In this document: positions 1-6,679 of the stretch, one piece after another
Position numbering within the stretch: the first letter of the stretch is position 1
Layout: every line of letters starts with the position of its first letter
Assembly (NCBI GenBank): GCA_964390795.1
Contig: CAYMLQ010000211.1
Span: 1-10,191 of the forward strand
Direction of reading: 5' to 3'
DNA from: CAYMLQ01 sp964390795
Lineage (GTDB): Bacteria > Verrucomicrobiota > Kiritimatiellia > RFP12 > UBA1067
Length of the DNA stretch: 10,191 nt
Position numbers and translations under genes: made by a program
Notes under the pieces: model-generated
Seen by the model: only the letters and a program-made list of their open reading frames with translations
Told to the model about the DNA's origin: nothing
Databases searched by the model: none

Positions 1-196
1 CCGCAACCGGTTGGCGGCAGGGGGTGTCGAGGAGCGCGCGTTGCGGGTGACTCTGTGTCGCAAGATTGGGAGCGGGGACACTCCTGTCCCCGAAGCGCAG
101 GCCAATCATCTCGTCGCGCCCTGCGGTGAGCCGCGCGAGTGCCTGTCGTGAAACGGCTCGGCGCAGCCTCGCCCTCCAGCCCATGGGCCACACCTC
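1..196. other. Left-edge region without a confident gene
   Basis: This stretch lies downstream of xerC on the minus strand. It holds one perfect hairpin (73-92). A minus-strand frame is open from an ATG at 184-182 to the window edge without a stop, giving a short arginine-rich start that I do not recognise. A GAGAGG sequence that overlaps the xerC stop precedes that ATG by 8 nt, which resembles the coupled gene starts elsewhere in the window. However, a second minus-strand frame is also open here, as expected in GC-rich DNA, and the hairpin would fall inside the reading frame. I therefore do not call a gene. In other bacteria hslV often follows xerC, but the visible residues do not look like HslV. 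Confidence 0.5.
73..92. repeat. Perfect palindromic hairpin, 8-bp stem
   Basis: The arms CGGGGACA (73-80) and TGTCCCCG (85-92) are exact reverse complements around a 4-nt CTCC loop. It lies about 105 bp past the xerC stop and has no T-run on either side, so it is not a classical intrinsic terminator. It could still act as a transcript 3' end stabiliser, or be one copy of a dispersed palindromic repeat. Only one copy is in this window. Confidence 0.6.
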
Positions 197-1231
197 TCAC
201 GCTCGGGGATGCGCCTTGCCATATTCGGCCTTGAGGCGCTCGATCGAGACGTGCGTGTAGATCTGCGTGGTCGAGAGGCTGGCGTGGCCCAGCATCTCCT
301 GCACGCTGCGCAGGTCGGCGCCCGCGTCGAGCAGGTGCGTGGCGAAGCTGTGGCGCAGCTTGTGCGGCGTGAGTTCGGGAGGCAGGCCTGCGGCCCGCAG
401 CCACACCTTCATCTGGCGCTCGACCGAGCGGTTGGTCAGCGGCCCGCCACGCGTGTTCAGGAAGAGCGGCGCGGAGGGCGCATCCGCCCCTGACCACAGC
501 GCCCCGGCCCGCTCGCGCAGCGAAAGCAGCGCCACGCCGGCGGGCTCGCCTAGGACACACAGCCGCTGCTTGCGCCCTTTGCCTTCGACAATCGTCGTGC
601 CCTGCTCAAACCGGATGGCGCCCCAGGTCAGAGCGGCCACTTCGCTGATGCGGCAGCCCGTGCTGTAGAGCACCTCAAAGATCGCGGTGTCGCGCCAGGC
701 GGCGTACTCAGCCACCGGCGCCACCTGGCCGTGGCGCGCGCGCTGCGCTTTCAGCGCGGCCAGCGGCGCGGCCAGCAGCGCCTCCACCTCCTGCACGTTG
801 AGCACGGCCGGCAGCCGACGGCTCAGGCGCGGCCCGCGCAGCCCCGCGAACGGATTGGTCGCGACGCACGCTTCGCGCTTCAGATAGCGGTAAAAAGAAC
901 GGAGCGAGGAAAGTTTGCGCCGGGTCGTGGAGGGCGCCCAGCCGTTGCGGTGGAAGGCGGCCAGAAACGCGCGGGCCTGATTGCGGTCCGGCGACTCCCA
1001 GCCCCAGGGCGGGCTCACCGCCTCAGACGGCCAGACAAAGGCGGCGAACTGCCCGATGTCCTGCACATAGCCGGACACCGTGTGCTCGGAGGCGTTGCAC
1101 TCGGCGAGCAGATACTGCACAAAGCGCACGACCGCCGCGTCCCCCGACGCGTCGCGCACAGGCAGCGGCTCCGGTGTTTTTTCGCCGAGCCGCACCTCCA
1201 TCTCGTAGAGTCCGTCGTCGTCCGCGCGCAT
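197..1231 (-). CDS. xerC: Tyrosine recombinase XerC
   Basis: Site-specific recombinase that, with XerD, resolves chromosome dimers at dif near the terminus during cell division. The 344-residue product has the N-terminal SAM-like core-binding domain (about 32-125) and the C-terminal catalytic domain (about 140-340). All six catalytic positions are visible: R194 in GCR-I-SE, K218 in EGKGRK, H290 and R293 in TPHKLRH, H316 in LGHASLS and the nucleophile Y325 in TTQIYTHV. The LGHASLSTTQIYTHV wording is XerC-like rather than XerD-like. The protein is longer than the usual near-300 residues because of an N-terminal tail of about 30 residues and an insertion around 157-178 between the core-binding and catalytic parts. 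The ATG at 1231 is the first start after an in-frame TGA. It lacks a clear ribosome binding site, and an ATG at 1201 is an alternative. xerC is third in the dprA-topA-xerC cluster, which supports the assignment. Confidence 0.95.
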   Translation of the reverse strand: MRADDDGLYEMEVRLGEKTPEPLPVRDASGDAAVVRFVQYLLAECNASEHTVSGYVQDIGQFAAFVWPSEAVSPPWGWESPDRNQARAFLAAFHRNGWAPSTTRRKLSSLRSFYRYLKREACVATNPFAGLRGPRLSRRLPAVLNVQEVEALLAAPLAALKAQRARHGQVAPVAEYAAWRDTAIFEVLYSTGCRISEVAALTWGAIRFEQGTTIVEGKGRKQRLCVLGEPAGVALLSLRERAGALWSGADAPSAPLFLNTRGGPLTNRSVERQMKVWLRAAGLPPELTPHKLRHSFATHLLDAGADLRSVQEMLGHASLSTTQIYTHVSIERLKAEYGKAHPRA

Positions 1232-1271
1232 ACTGCCAGCAAGGCGGAGTCAGGTTCTTTGGGGCTCCACG

Positions 1272-1299
1272 AACTCCTAACTCCTAACTCCTCACTCCT
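1272..1299. repeat. Heptanucleotide tandem array (AACTCCT x4), copy 1
   Basis: Four consecutive 7-bp units: three exact AACTCCT (1272-1292) and one CACTCCT (1293-1299), followed by CCTT. The array overlaps the topA stop codon (1292-1294) and its last two glutamate codons. On the minus strand it reads as repeated GGAGTTA, that is, serial GGAG blocks. They lie more than 40 nt before the xerC ATG, too far to be its ribosome binding site. A matching four-unit array is at 9268-9295. Confidence 0.8.
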
Positions 1300-3829
1300 C
1301 CTTATCCTTCTCGGCCTTGCCCTTCTTGTTCAGCCCGAGCTGTTCGGCATAGCGCTCGAATGTCGGAATCTGGGCCTTGTAGCGGAACGTCATCCGCTTC
1401 ATGGCGTAGCGCTGGCGCGGCGAAAGCGACTTCTTGCGGTCGTACTGGTCGGCCAGGCTGGCGAAGAAAACCTTGTCGTCAAAGGTCATCTTGCCGCGCG
1501 TCACTGGCTCCGCCCACTGCGTCACCTGCCCCAGCATCTCCAGCAGCAGCGGGCTCTCGTTGTCCGGCGGCTGCTCGGCCTCCGTAAAGGTCAGCTGCAG
1601 GCTCTGCCGGACCTCGTCGAAGTTTTCGATCTGCGAGGCGTTCTGCACGAGGATGCGCTCAATGGCGGCCATCTGCTTTTCGCTGAGCTTGCGGCCGCTC
1701 TCCGCCTGCTGCCGCAGGGACGTGACAAACGCCTCCTGCGTCTCCGAGAGCCGGACGGACTTGAGGATATCGAACCGCCGCATCGCGGCCTCGCTGCTCG
1801 GCGCGGCGTTGTCGCTGGCGATCATCTCCTGAAATCCCAGCGCCTCCAGCGACGCGTCCGCCTCGGGGATCTGGTCGCGATACCGGATGGCGATCTTGGC
1901 CAGCGCCTCAAGCTGTTTGTCGGAGACCGCCTTTTCGGCTTTCTCGATCTGCTCTTTCACCGACACAACGAACTTCTCGTCGCTATACTTGCGCTTGCCG
2001 CGCTGCGTCTCCGGGCCCCACGCCGTGACGTGGTCCAGCAGCGCGAGCACAGCCGACACCTTCCCGGCGTCCGCGGGCGGCTCCTTGGCCAAATCCATCC
2101 ACGTTTTAAAGCGCGTGTAGAAATCCCCCATCATCTGGGCCCACTCGACGTTGCCCTCTTCCACCTGGTCGAGGCTCTCCTCCATCTTGGCCGTGAAGCC
2201 GACATCGAAGAGCTGGTTCAGCTTGCTCACCAGCAGGTCGCTAACCTGCAACCCGAGTTCGGTCGGTGCCAGCTGCCGCTTCTCGCGCGTCGTGTAGTCG
2301 CGCGAATTGAGCGTCTCAATGATGGACGCGTAGGTCGAGGGGCGCCCCACGCCGTTCGCCTCCAACGCCCGGATCAGCGAAGCCTCGCTGTAACGCGCCG
2401 GCGGCTTGGTCTCCTTGCGCTCGCTCAGCCAGTCGATCAGCGCCAGCGGGTCGCCCGCAGCCAGCGGGGGCAGGCGGTCGACCTCGTCGGCCTCGACCTC
2501 CGAATCCTCCTCGTCCGGCTTCTTTTTGCGGATGTCCAGCGCCATCACCTTGAGGAAGCCGTCAAACAGCACCTCGGACGAAGATGCGGAGAACGCGTAC
2601 GCGTGCGTCAGGCCGCTTTTCACCGGCTCGATCTCCACCGTTTTCTGGGCGACCTTCGCGGCCGCCATCTGACTCGCCACAAAGCGTTTCCAGATCAGCT
2701 CGTACAGCTTCAGGGAGGGCGCGTCCAGCACGCCCTTCAGGCTCTCCGGCGTTCGGGCAACCTCGGTCGGGCGGATCGCCTCATGCGCCTCCTGGGCGCT
2801 CGCCCGGCTCTTGTAAAAGTTGGGCGTTTCCGGGTAGTAGGCGCTCCCGTACTGCTCCGTGATGAACGCCCGCGCCGACGCCTGAGCGTCGCGCGCCACG
2901 TTCACCGAGTCGGTACGCATGTAGGTGATCAAGCCGACCGGACCGCCCGAGCCCAGATCCACGCCCTCATAAAGCTTCTGGGCCATGCCCATGGTGCGGT
3001 TCGGAGAGAACCCGCAGAAGCTTGACGCGGCCTGCTGCAGCGTCGACGTGATGAACGGCGCAAACGGACGCCGCGTGCTCTCGCGCATCCGGACGTCCTT
3101 AACCTTCAGCGAACATCCGTCGAGGTCGGAAAGCAGCGCCCGGGCGGCCTGCTCGGAGCCGACGTCCAGCTTATCGCCGTCCACCCTCAGCAGCTTGATC
3201 GGGAACGGGTCGAGCGGCTGCGTCTCGCGGCGCACGTTCGCCCCGAGCACCCAGTACTCCTCGATCTTAAACGCCTGGATCTGGCGTTCGCGCTCCGACA
3301 CCAGGCGCAGCGCGACCGACTGCACGCGCCCGGCGCTCAGGCCGCGCTTGATGCGGCGCCACAGCATCGGGCTCACCATGTAGCCCACGATCCGGTCCAG
3401 CACGCGGCGCGCCTGCTGCGCGTCCACGCGGTGCATGTCGATGACGCCCGACTGCTCGAAGGCCGCCTTCACGGCGCGCGGCGTGATCTCGTTGTACATC
3501 ACCCGGTGGAACGGCTTGCCTTTCGCGGCCTCGGCCAGCGTCTCCTGCAGATGCCACGCGATCGCCTCTCCCTCGCGGTCCGGATCAGGCGCCAGATAGA
3601 TTTCGTCGCACTCTTTGGCCGCCTTCTTCAGCTCGGCGATCACCTTGGCCTTGCCTTTGGAAAACACATATTTCGGCGCGAAACCGTGCTCGATATCAAC
3701 GCCCAGCGTGCGTTCCGGCAGATCGCGGATATGCCCGACTGAGGACTTCACCACAAAACCTGAGCCCAGAATTTTCCCGATGGTCTTTGCCTTTGCAGGC
3801 GACTCGACGATAACCAGTTTCTTTCCCAT
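1292..3829 (-). CDS. topA: DNA topoisomerase I (type IA) with zinc-ribbon-free repeat C-terminus
   Basis: Relaxes negatively supercoiled DNA by cutting one strand through a 5'-phosphotyrosine. The 845-residue product starts with the Toprim domain: E9 in VIVESPAKA and the metal-binding D82, D84 and E86 in DPDREGE. The catalytic tyrosine is Y303 in GLITYMRTDS, and the cleavage core, including AGRVQSVALRL (166-176) and NGVGRPSTYA (492-501), runs to about residue 575. The usual C-terminal Cys4 zinc ribbons are absent; the whole protein has only three cysteines (C74, C239, C272). In their place are three helical repeats (about 597-656, 686-740, 763-822) sharing an LS.KQ core, then a lysine-rich tail. 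The ATG at 3829 is chosen because AGGAAGGG lies 4 nt upstream and MGKKLVIVESPAKAK is the family N-terminus. A frame open a further 29 residues upstream lies inside dprA. The gene is probably co-translated with dprA. Confidence 0.97.
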   Translation of the reverse strand: MGKKLVIVESPAKAKTIGKILGSGFVVKSSVGHIRDLPERTLGVDIEHGFAPKYVFSKGKAKVIAELKKAAKECDEIYLAPDPDREGEAIAWHLQETLAEAAKGKPFHRVMYNEITPRAVKAAFEQSGVIDMHRVDAQQARRVLDRIVGYMVSPMLWRRIKRGLSAGRVQSVALRLVSERERQIQAFKIEEYWVLGANVRRETQPLDPFPIKLLRVDGDKLDVGSEQAARALLSDLDGCSLKVKDVRMRESTRRPFAPFITSTLQQAASSFCGFSPNRTMGMAQKLYEGVDLGSGGPVGLITYMRTDSVNVARDAQASARAFITEQYGSAYYPETPNFYKSRASAQEAHEAIRPTEVARTPESLKGVLDAPSLKLYELIWKRFVASQMAAAKVAQKTVEIEPVKSGLTHAYAFSASSSEVLFDGFLKVMALDIRKKKPDEEDSEVEADEVDRLPPLAAGDPLALIDWLSERKETKPPARYSEASLIRALEANGVGRPSTYASIIETLNSRDYTTREKRQLAPTELGLQVSDLLVSKLNQLFDVGFTAKMEESLDQVEEGNVEWAQMMGDFYTRFKTWMDLAKEPPADAGKVSAVLALLDHVTAWGPETQRGKRKYSDEKFVVSVKEQIEKAEKAVSDKQLEALAKIAIRYRDQIPEADASLEALGFQEMIASDNAAPSSEAAMRRFDILKSVRLSETQEAFVTSLRQQAESGRKLSEKQMAAIERILVQNASQIENFDEVRQSLQLTFTEAEQPPDNESPLLLEMLGQVTQWAEPVTRGKMTFDDKVFFASLADQYDRKKSLSPRQRYAMKRMTFRYKAQIPTFERYAEQLGLNKKGKAEKDKEE

Positions 3830-3833
3830 GATA

Positions 3834-3841
3834 CCCTTCCT
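3834..3841 (-). promoter_or_regulatory. topA ribosome binding site overlapping dprA stop
   Basis: AGGAAGGG on the minus strand ends 4 nt before the topA ATG. Its first two bases belong to the dprA TAG stop (3842-3840). Ribosomes finishing dprA therefore terminate on the topA Shine-Dalgarno, which suggests translational coupling. It also fixes the topA start. Confidence 0.8.
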
Positions 3842-4958
3842 AATTGACCCTCGCGACCATACCGCCCGGCAAAAGGCGTATCTGCCGCTTAATCTGCAAG
3901 CCCACCAAAAGCGCACTCACCTTGCCGGCGTCCAGGCCGCTGCCTCGCACCAGCGCATCGACCAGCGTGCCCTCCGGCTCGATCTGGGCCATCACGGCCC
4001 GCTCTTCCGGCGTATACGCCAATTCAGGCCGTTTGGCCTCGCCCTCGGACGCCTTGTCCGCCGCCGTCCGCCGCATGCCGGACAGCAAATCCTGCATCTC
4101 CTCGATCACGTCGTCCACCGTCGTCACCAGCCTCGCTCCGCTACGCAAGAGGTTGTGGCAGCCCTGCGACGCGGGCGAGTCGATGCGCCCCGGCACGGCC
4201 ATCACGTTCCGGTTCTGATCCAAGGCCTGCCCCACCGTGATCAGCGTGCCGCTGTTCAGCGGCGCCTCCACCACCAGCACACCCTTGCAGAGCCCGCTCA
4301 CGATGCGGTTGCGCATCGGGAACGTCTGCCGGTCAGGCTGCCTCCCAAAGGGATACTCTGAGATCACCGCCCCGCCGCGCGTCGCGATGTCCCGCGCCAA
4401 CTGCTGGTTCTCCTTGGGGAAAAGGCAGTCCAGCGCACCTCCCAACACCGCCACCGTGCGGCCTTTGGCCTGCAGCGCACCGGCGTGGGCCTCGGTGTCG
4501 ATGCCCAGCGCCAGCCCGCTGACCACGACATACCCGGCCGCGCCCAACTGGTAGCCGAACCTGCGGGCCGTGTCCCGTCCGTACACCGTGGGATGCCGCG
4601 TGCCGATGACCGCCACCGCTGGCGAGGCCAGCGTCTCCAGCGACCCCGCGACATAGAGCACCAGCGGCGGGTCGGCAATCTGCTTCAGCAGCGCGGGATA
4701 ACCGTCATCCGCCCACGTCACCAGCTTGACGCCCTTTCCAGCCGCACGCTCAAGCTCGTCATCGACCCGCGCCTTCTTCAGCTCCTGGCAGAACAGACGC
4801 GCACGTTCGACGCCGATGCCCGGAACGCTCAGCAGGTCACTTTCGGAACACTCGAAAACCGCAGGAAGCGAACCGAAACGCTCGGCCATCCGCTTGACCG
4901 TAATGGCACCGAGACCTTGAATCCGGTTCATCGCTATCAGGGCTTCGCGCTCTGTCAC
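3840..4958 (-). CDS. dprA: DNA-processing protein DprA (Smf)
   Basis: Cytoplasmic protein that binds incoming single-stranded DNA during natural transformation, protects it and loads RecA. The product is 372 residues from the GTG at 4958. Visible parts in order: an N-terminal helix-hairpin-helix region (about 10-55, with NRIQGLG and VPGIG), the extended Rossmann fold (about 75-285) with AVIGTRHPT, VVSGLALGIDTEAH and FPMRNRIVSGL, then VVEAPLNSGTLITVGQALD and the AVPG segment, and a C-terminal winged-helix-like DML1 domain (about 320-372). The GTG start is preferred because GAGGGAG precedes it (GAGG at 5 nt) and the resulting TEREALIA-NRI start resembles the family. A TTG at 4976 would add six residues but has no clear ribosome binding site. 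It is first in the dprA-topA-xerC cluster. DprA is widespread, also in species not known to be competent, so it does not by itself show competence. Confidence 0.95.
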   Translation of the reverse strand: MTEREALIAMNRIQGLGAITVKRMAERFGSLPAVFECSESDLLSVPGIGVERARLFCQELKKARVDDELERAAGKGVKLVTWADDGYPALLKQIADPPLVLYVAGSLETLASPAVAVIGTRHPTVYGRDTARRFGYQLGAAGYVVVSGLALGIDTEAHAGALQAKGRTVAVLGGALDCLFPKENQQLARDIATRGGAVISEYPFGRQPDRQTFPMRNRIVSGLCKGVLVVEAPLNSGTLITVGQALDQNRNVMAVPGRIDSPASQGCHNLLRSGARLVTTVDDVIEEMQDLLSGMRRTAADKASEGEAKRPELAYTPEERAVMAQIEPEGTLVDALVRGSGLDAGKVSALLVGLQIKRQIRLLPGGMVARVN

Positions 4959-4960
4959 CG

Positions 4961-4967
4961 CTCCCTC
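4961..4967 (-). promoter_or_regulatory. Ribosome binding site deciding the dprA GTG start
   Basis: GAGGGAG on the minus strand lies just before the GTG at 4958-4956, with the GAGG part 5 nt away. The upstream TTG at 4976 would place this site inside the coding region, so it argues for the shorter protein. Confidence 0.55.
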
Positions 4968-5068
4968 ATTTTCCAATCATCCAGAGACTGCATGCCTCTG
5001 AATGAAGTGCGGTAAATAACATATTTGACAGCGGCTGACAAGCCAGCGCACGATGAAAAAACCGCTTA

Positions 5069-5097
5069 ATTTTATATAATATATTATTGTTCAACAA
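5069..5097 (-). promoter_or_regulatory. Possible sigma70-like promoter for dprA-topA-xerC
   Basis: On the minus strand, TTGTTG (5097-5092) and TAAAAT (5074-5069) are separated by 17 bp. The -10 matches the consensus at five of six positions and the -35 at three. They lie in an unusually AT-rich spacer upstream of dprA. Several other -10-like hexamers occur in the same AT run on both strands, so the exact promoter is uncertain. The leader would be roughly 100 nt. Confidence 0.35.
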
Positions 5098-5116
5098 CTT
5101 ATGACATGAAATTCAC

Positions 5117-6544
5117 TCAGCTTCCAGGGCGCAGCCAGCCAATCTGCCACGGGCCGATCGCGGGCAGCACCACCAGCGCGTCCTTCGCCTCCCACCGCAC
5201 GGCAACGGTCACAGGCTTCTCCTTGGGCGTGACCCACTCCATCGTCTCCAAGCCCTCTTGGCAGCCGCGCAGGCGCATCGAAACCGGCGGCTGCACGTCG
5301 ATGGTCGCGTTCAGCGCGACCACGCTCCGCAGGTCACCCGCCATCGTCACGCGCGGCACAACCAGCACCTGCGACACCGTCTCCACAAAAACCGGCAACC
5401 GCCCCTGCGCCACCCAGTCCGCCGCCAGCTGCAACTGCCGCCGCCGCGCCGCGCTGACTTCCGCACCGAAGCCCGCGAAGCCGAAAGCCGCTAGGCGCCC
5501 GCCGCCCGGCGTCTCGGTCAGAACCGACGCCGCCTCGGCCGAGCGTCCGTCCGCGTGCTGGTAGCGCCCGATCACCCGCGCCGCCTCGTTCGACGGCGAG
5601 AGCGCGAAGGTCTCCTCCTTCGCCGCGTCCGGACGCCACAGGTAATTGACCCGCCCAAGGTTCAGCTCGTCGTCCGTAAAAAGCTCAGCGATCTCCGGTG
5701 CGCGCGGAGCGGCGCTCAACTGCATGGCCGCTCCGCAGCCGCGCGCCTGCAACGCCGCCACCGCGCCGCCGTCGAGCAGCACGCCGCCGGACAGCACGCG
5801 CTGGACGTCCACCTCCGTCATGCTCTGCACGGATGCCGCGTTCAGAATGTAGCAGACCGGCCACGGCGACCCCGGGCACATGGGCAGACCGACAGGCGCG
5901 AGCGCAGCGGCCGCTTTCAACGTGCCGGCCAGTTCCGGCTTGCCGCTTTTCCCGCAGAAGGGCAGGATGCCGCCGGGCTTCGTGTCCGCATTGTAGCGGA
6001 CGTACGCCTCGAAGAACGGACGCCAGAGTGCCAATTCGCTCATATAGGTGTTGGCATACCAAGACATCGGCTCGTGGGCATACCCCATCAGATCGTACTC
6101 GAGCCCGCTCGCGCCGTACGCCAGATAGAGCAGCGACTCCACGCACAGCCCGTGCGCGCTCTTGCCGGACGCGGCGTTACGGCCGTTGTTGATCGCTATG
6201 GGGCGCTTGCCTCCCTCGGCCGAATACAACAGCGCGCTGCCGATCATACCGCGCGGCGCACGGTCATCACCAAATTCGGCCGACACCGGAAAAACGTTTC
6301 CGGTCGTTTCGGAGCCTATCCCCAGCTTTCGTAGCGCGTCAACAAGCGGGCTGTCAAACTTCCCTGCCGAGAGAACCGCGTCAAAGCAGGACGGATAGCG
6401 CTCAAGCGCGTCGAGAACCTGCTTGATCGACTCGGGCTTGGCCGTCGTGGCTTCCCCCAAACGCAGCGACATAAACGGCTCTTCCGCCGCACCCGCGACC
6501 AGCGCCGCCAGCAGGCAGCAGCTTCCCACTAATCGACGCATCAT
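5117..6544 (-). CDS. Exported protein of unknown function, possibly glycoside-hydrolase-like
   Basis: I do not recognise a named family. The 475-residue product starts with an apparent Sec signal peptide: MMRRLV, a hydrophobic stretch to about residue 19, then an AGA-A-type cleavage region before EEPF. It is therefore probably periplasmic or secreted. The middle (about 110-180) is rich in aromatic and acidic residues (GLEYDLMGYAHEPMSWY). It is followed by a segment around 245-275 resembling the Rossmann-like middle domain of some beta-galactosidases (VLSGGVLLDGGAVAALQARG), and a C-terminal beta-rich part ending PAIGPWQIGWL. This order suggests a degenerate TIM barrel plus amidotransferase-like domain, as in carbohydrate-active proteins, but that is a guess and no catalytic acid pair can be assigned. 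The ATG at 6544 is chosen because GGAGAG lies 5 nt upstream and the signal peptide then starts properly; a frame opening at 6583 would add 13 unlikely residues. It appears to be transcribed alone. Confidence 0.8.
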   Translation of the reverse strand: MMRRLVGSCCLLAALVAGAAEEPFMSLRLGEATTAKPESIKQVLDALERYPSCFDAVLSAGKFDSPLVDALRKLGIGSETTGNVFPVSAEFGDDRAPRGMIGSALLYSAEGGKRPIAINNGRNAASGKSAHGLCVESLLYLAYGASGLEYDLMGYAHEPMSWYANTYMSELALWRPFFEAYVRYNADTKPGGILPFCGKSGKPELAGTLKAAAALAPVGLPMCPGSPWPVCYILNAASVQSMTEVDVQRVLSGGVLLDGGAVAALQARGCGAAMQLSAAPRAPEIAELFTDDELNLGRVNYLWRPDAAKEETFALSPSNEAARVIGRYQHADGRSAEAASVLTETPGGGRLAAFGFAGFGAEVSAARRRQLQLAADWVAQGRLPVFVETVSQVLVVPRVTMAGDLRSVVALNATIDVQPPVSMRLRGCQEGLETMEWVTPKEKPVTVAVRWEAKDALVVLPAIGPWQIGWLRPGS

Positions 6545-6549
6545 AGAAA

Positions 6550-6555
6550 CTCTCC
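6550..6555 (-). promoter_or_regulatory. Ribosome binding site of the exported protein gene
   Basis: GGAGAG on the minus strand, 5 nt before the ATG at 6544, selects this start over the upstream in-frame start at 6583. Confidence 0.6.
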
Positions 6556-6610
6556 GATCAGCCTGTCTGAACTCGACGCCCATTCAGTCGCACCGTTTTC
6601 TTGGGTAGGG

Positions 6611-6650
6611 ACGGTTCCCCGAACCGTCCACAGACGCCTCGGGGAGGCGT
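6611..6650. repeat. Pair of inverted 17-nt palindromes downstream of galK
   Basis: Two perfect hairpins separated by 6 nt. The first, ACGGTTCCCCGAACCGT at 6611-6627, extends to an 8-bp stem over 6609-6629. The second is ACGCCTCCCCGAGGCGT read on the minus strand at 6650-6634, with a 7-bp stem. Both share the core TCCCCGA and the outer ACG/CGT, while the intervening stem bases differ in a compensated way. No T-run follows on either strand, so a classical rho-independent terminator is not supported. The position, 30-70 bp past the galK stop, fits a REP-like element or a transcript 3' stabiliser. Confidence 0.7.
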
Positions 6651-6679
6651 ACCAGCTGACAACGGGGCGAAGGACGCCC

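Noticed and set aside
1..184. Gene downstream of xerC starting at the ATG at 184 and running off the edge
   Set aside because: The start has a plausible GAGAGG site, but the peptide is unrecognisable and arginine-rich, another frame is equally open, and a perfect palindrome falls inside it. More sequence to the left would decide.
197..1231. Integrase of a mobile element
   Set aside because: The wording of the catalytic motifs and the position after topA identify a housekeeping XerC. No attachment-site repeats or cargo genes are present.
731..3025. Plus-strand open frame of 764 codons opposite xerC and topA
   Set aside because: It lies antisense to topA and xerC, whose motifs are unambiguous. 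Its translation is rich in Arg, Leu, His and Ala with no recognisable motif, as expected from the complement of a GC-rich gene.
3830..3916. 29-residue N-terminal extension of TopA
   Set aside because: It lies inside the dprA coding region, is unlike any TopA N-terminus, and the ATG at 3829 has a strong ribosome binding site.
5025..5080. Plus-strand promoter made of TTGACA (5025-5030) and TATAAT (5075-5080)
   Set aside because: Both hexamers are perfect but 44 bp apart, far outside the 15-19 bp range, and no plus-strand gene follows.
6609..6650. Rho-independent terminator for galK
   Set aside because: The stems are strong, but no T-run follows either hairpin on the minus strand. I keep it as a palindromic repeat instead.
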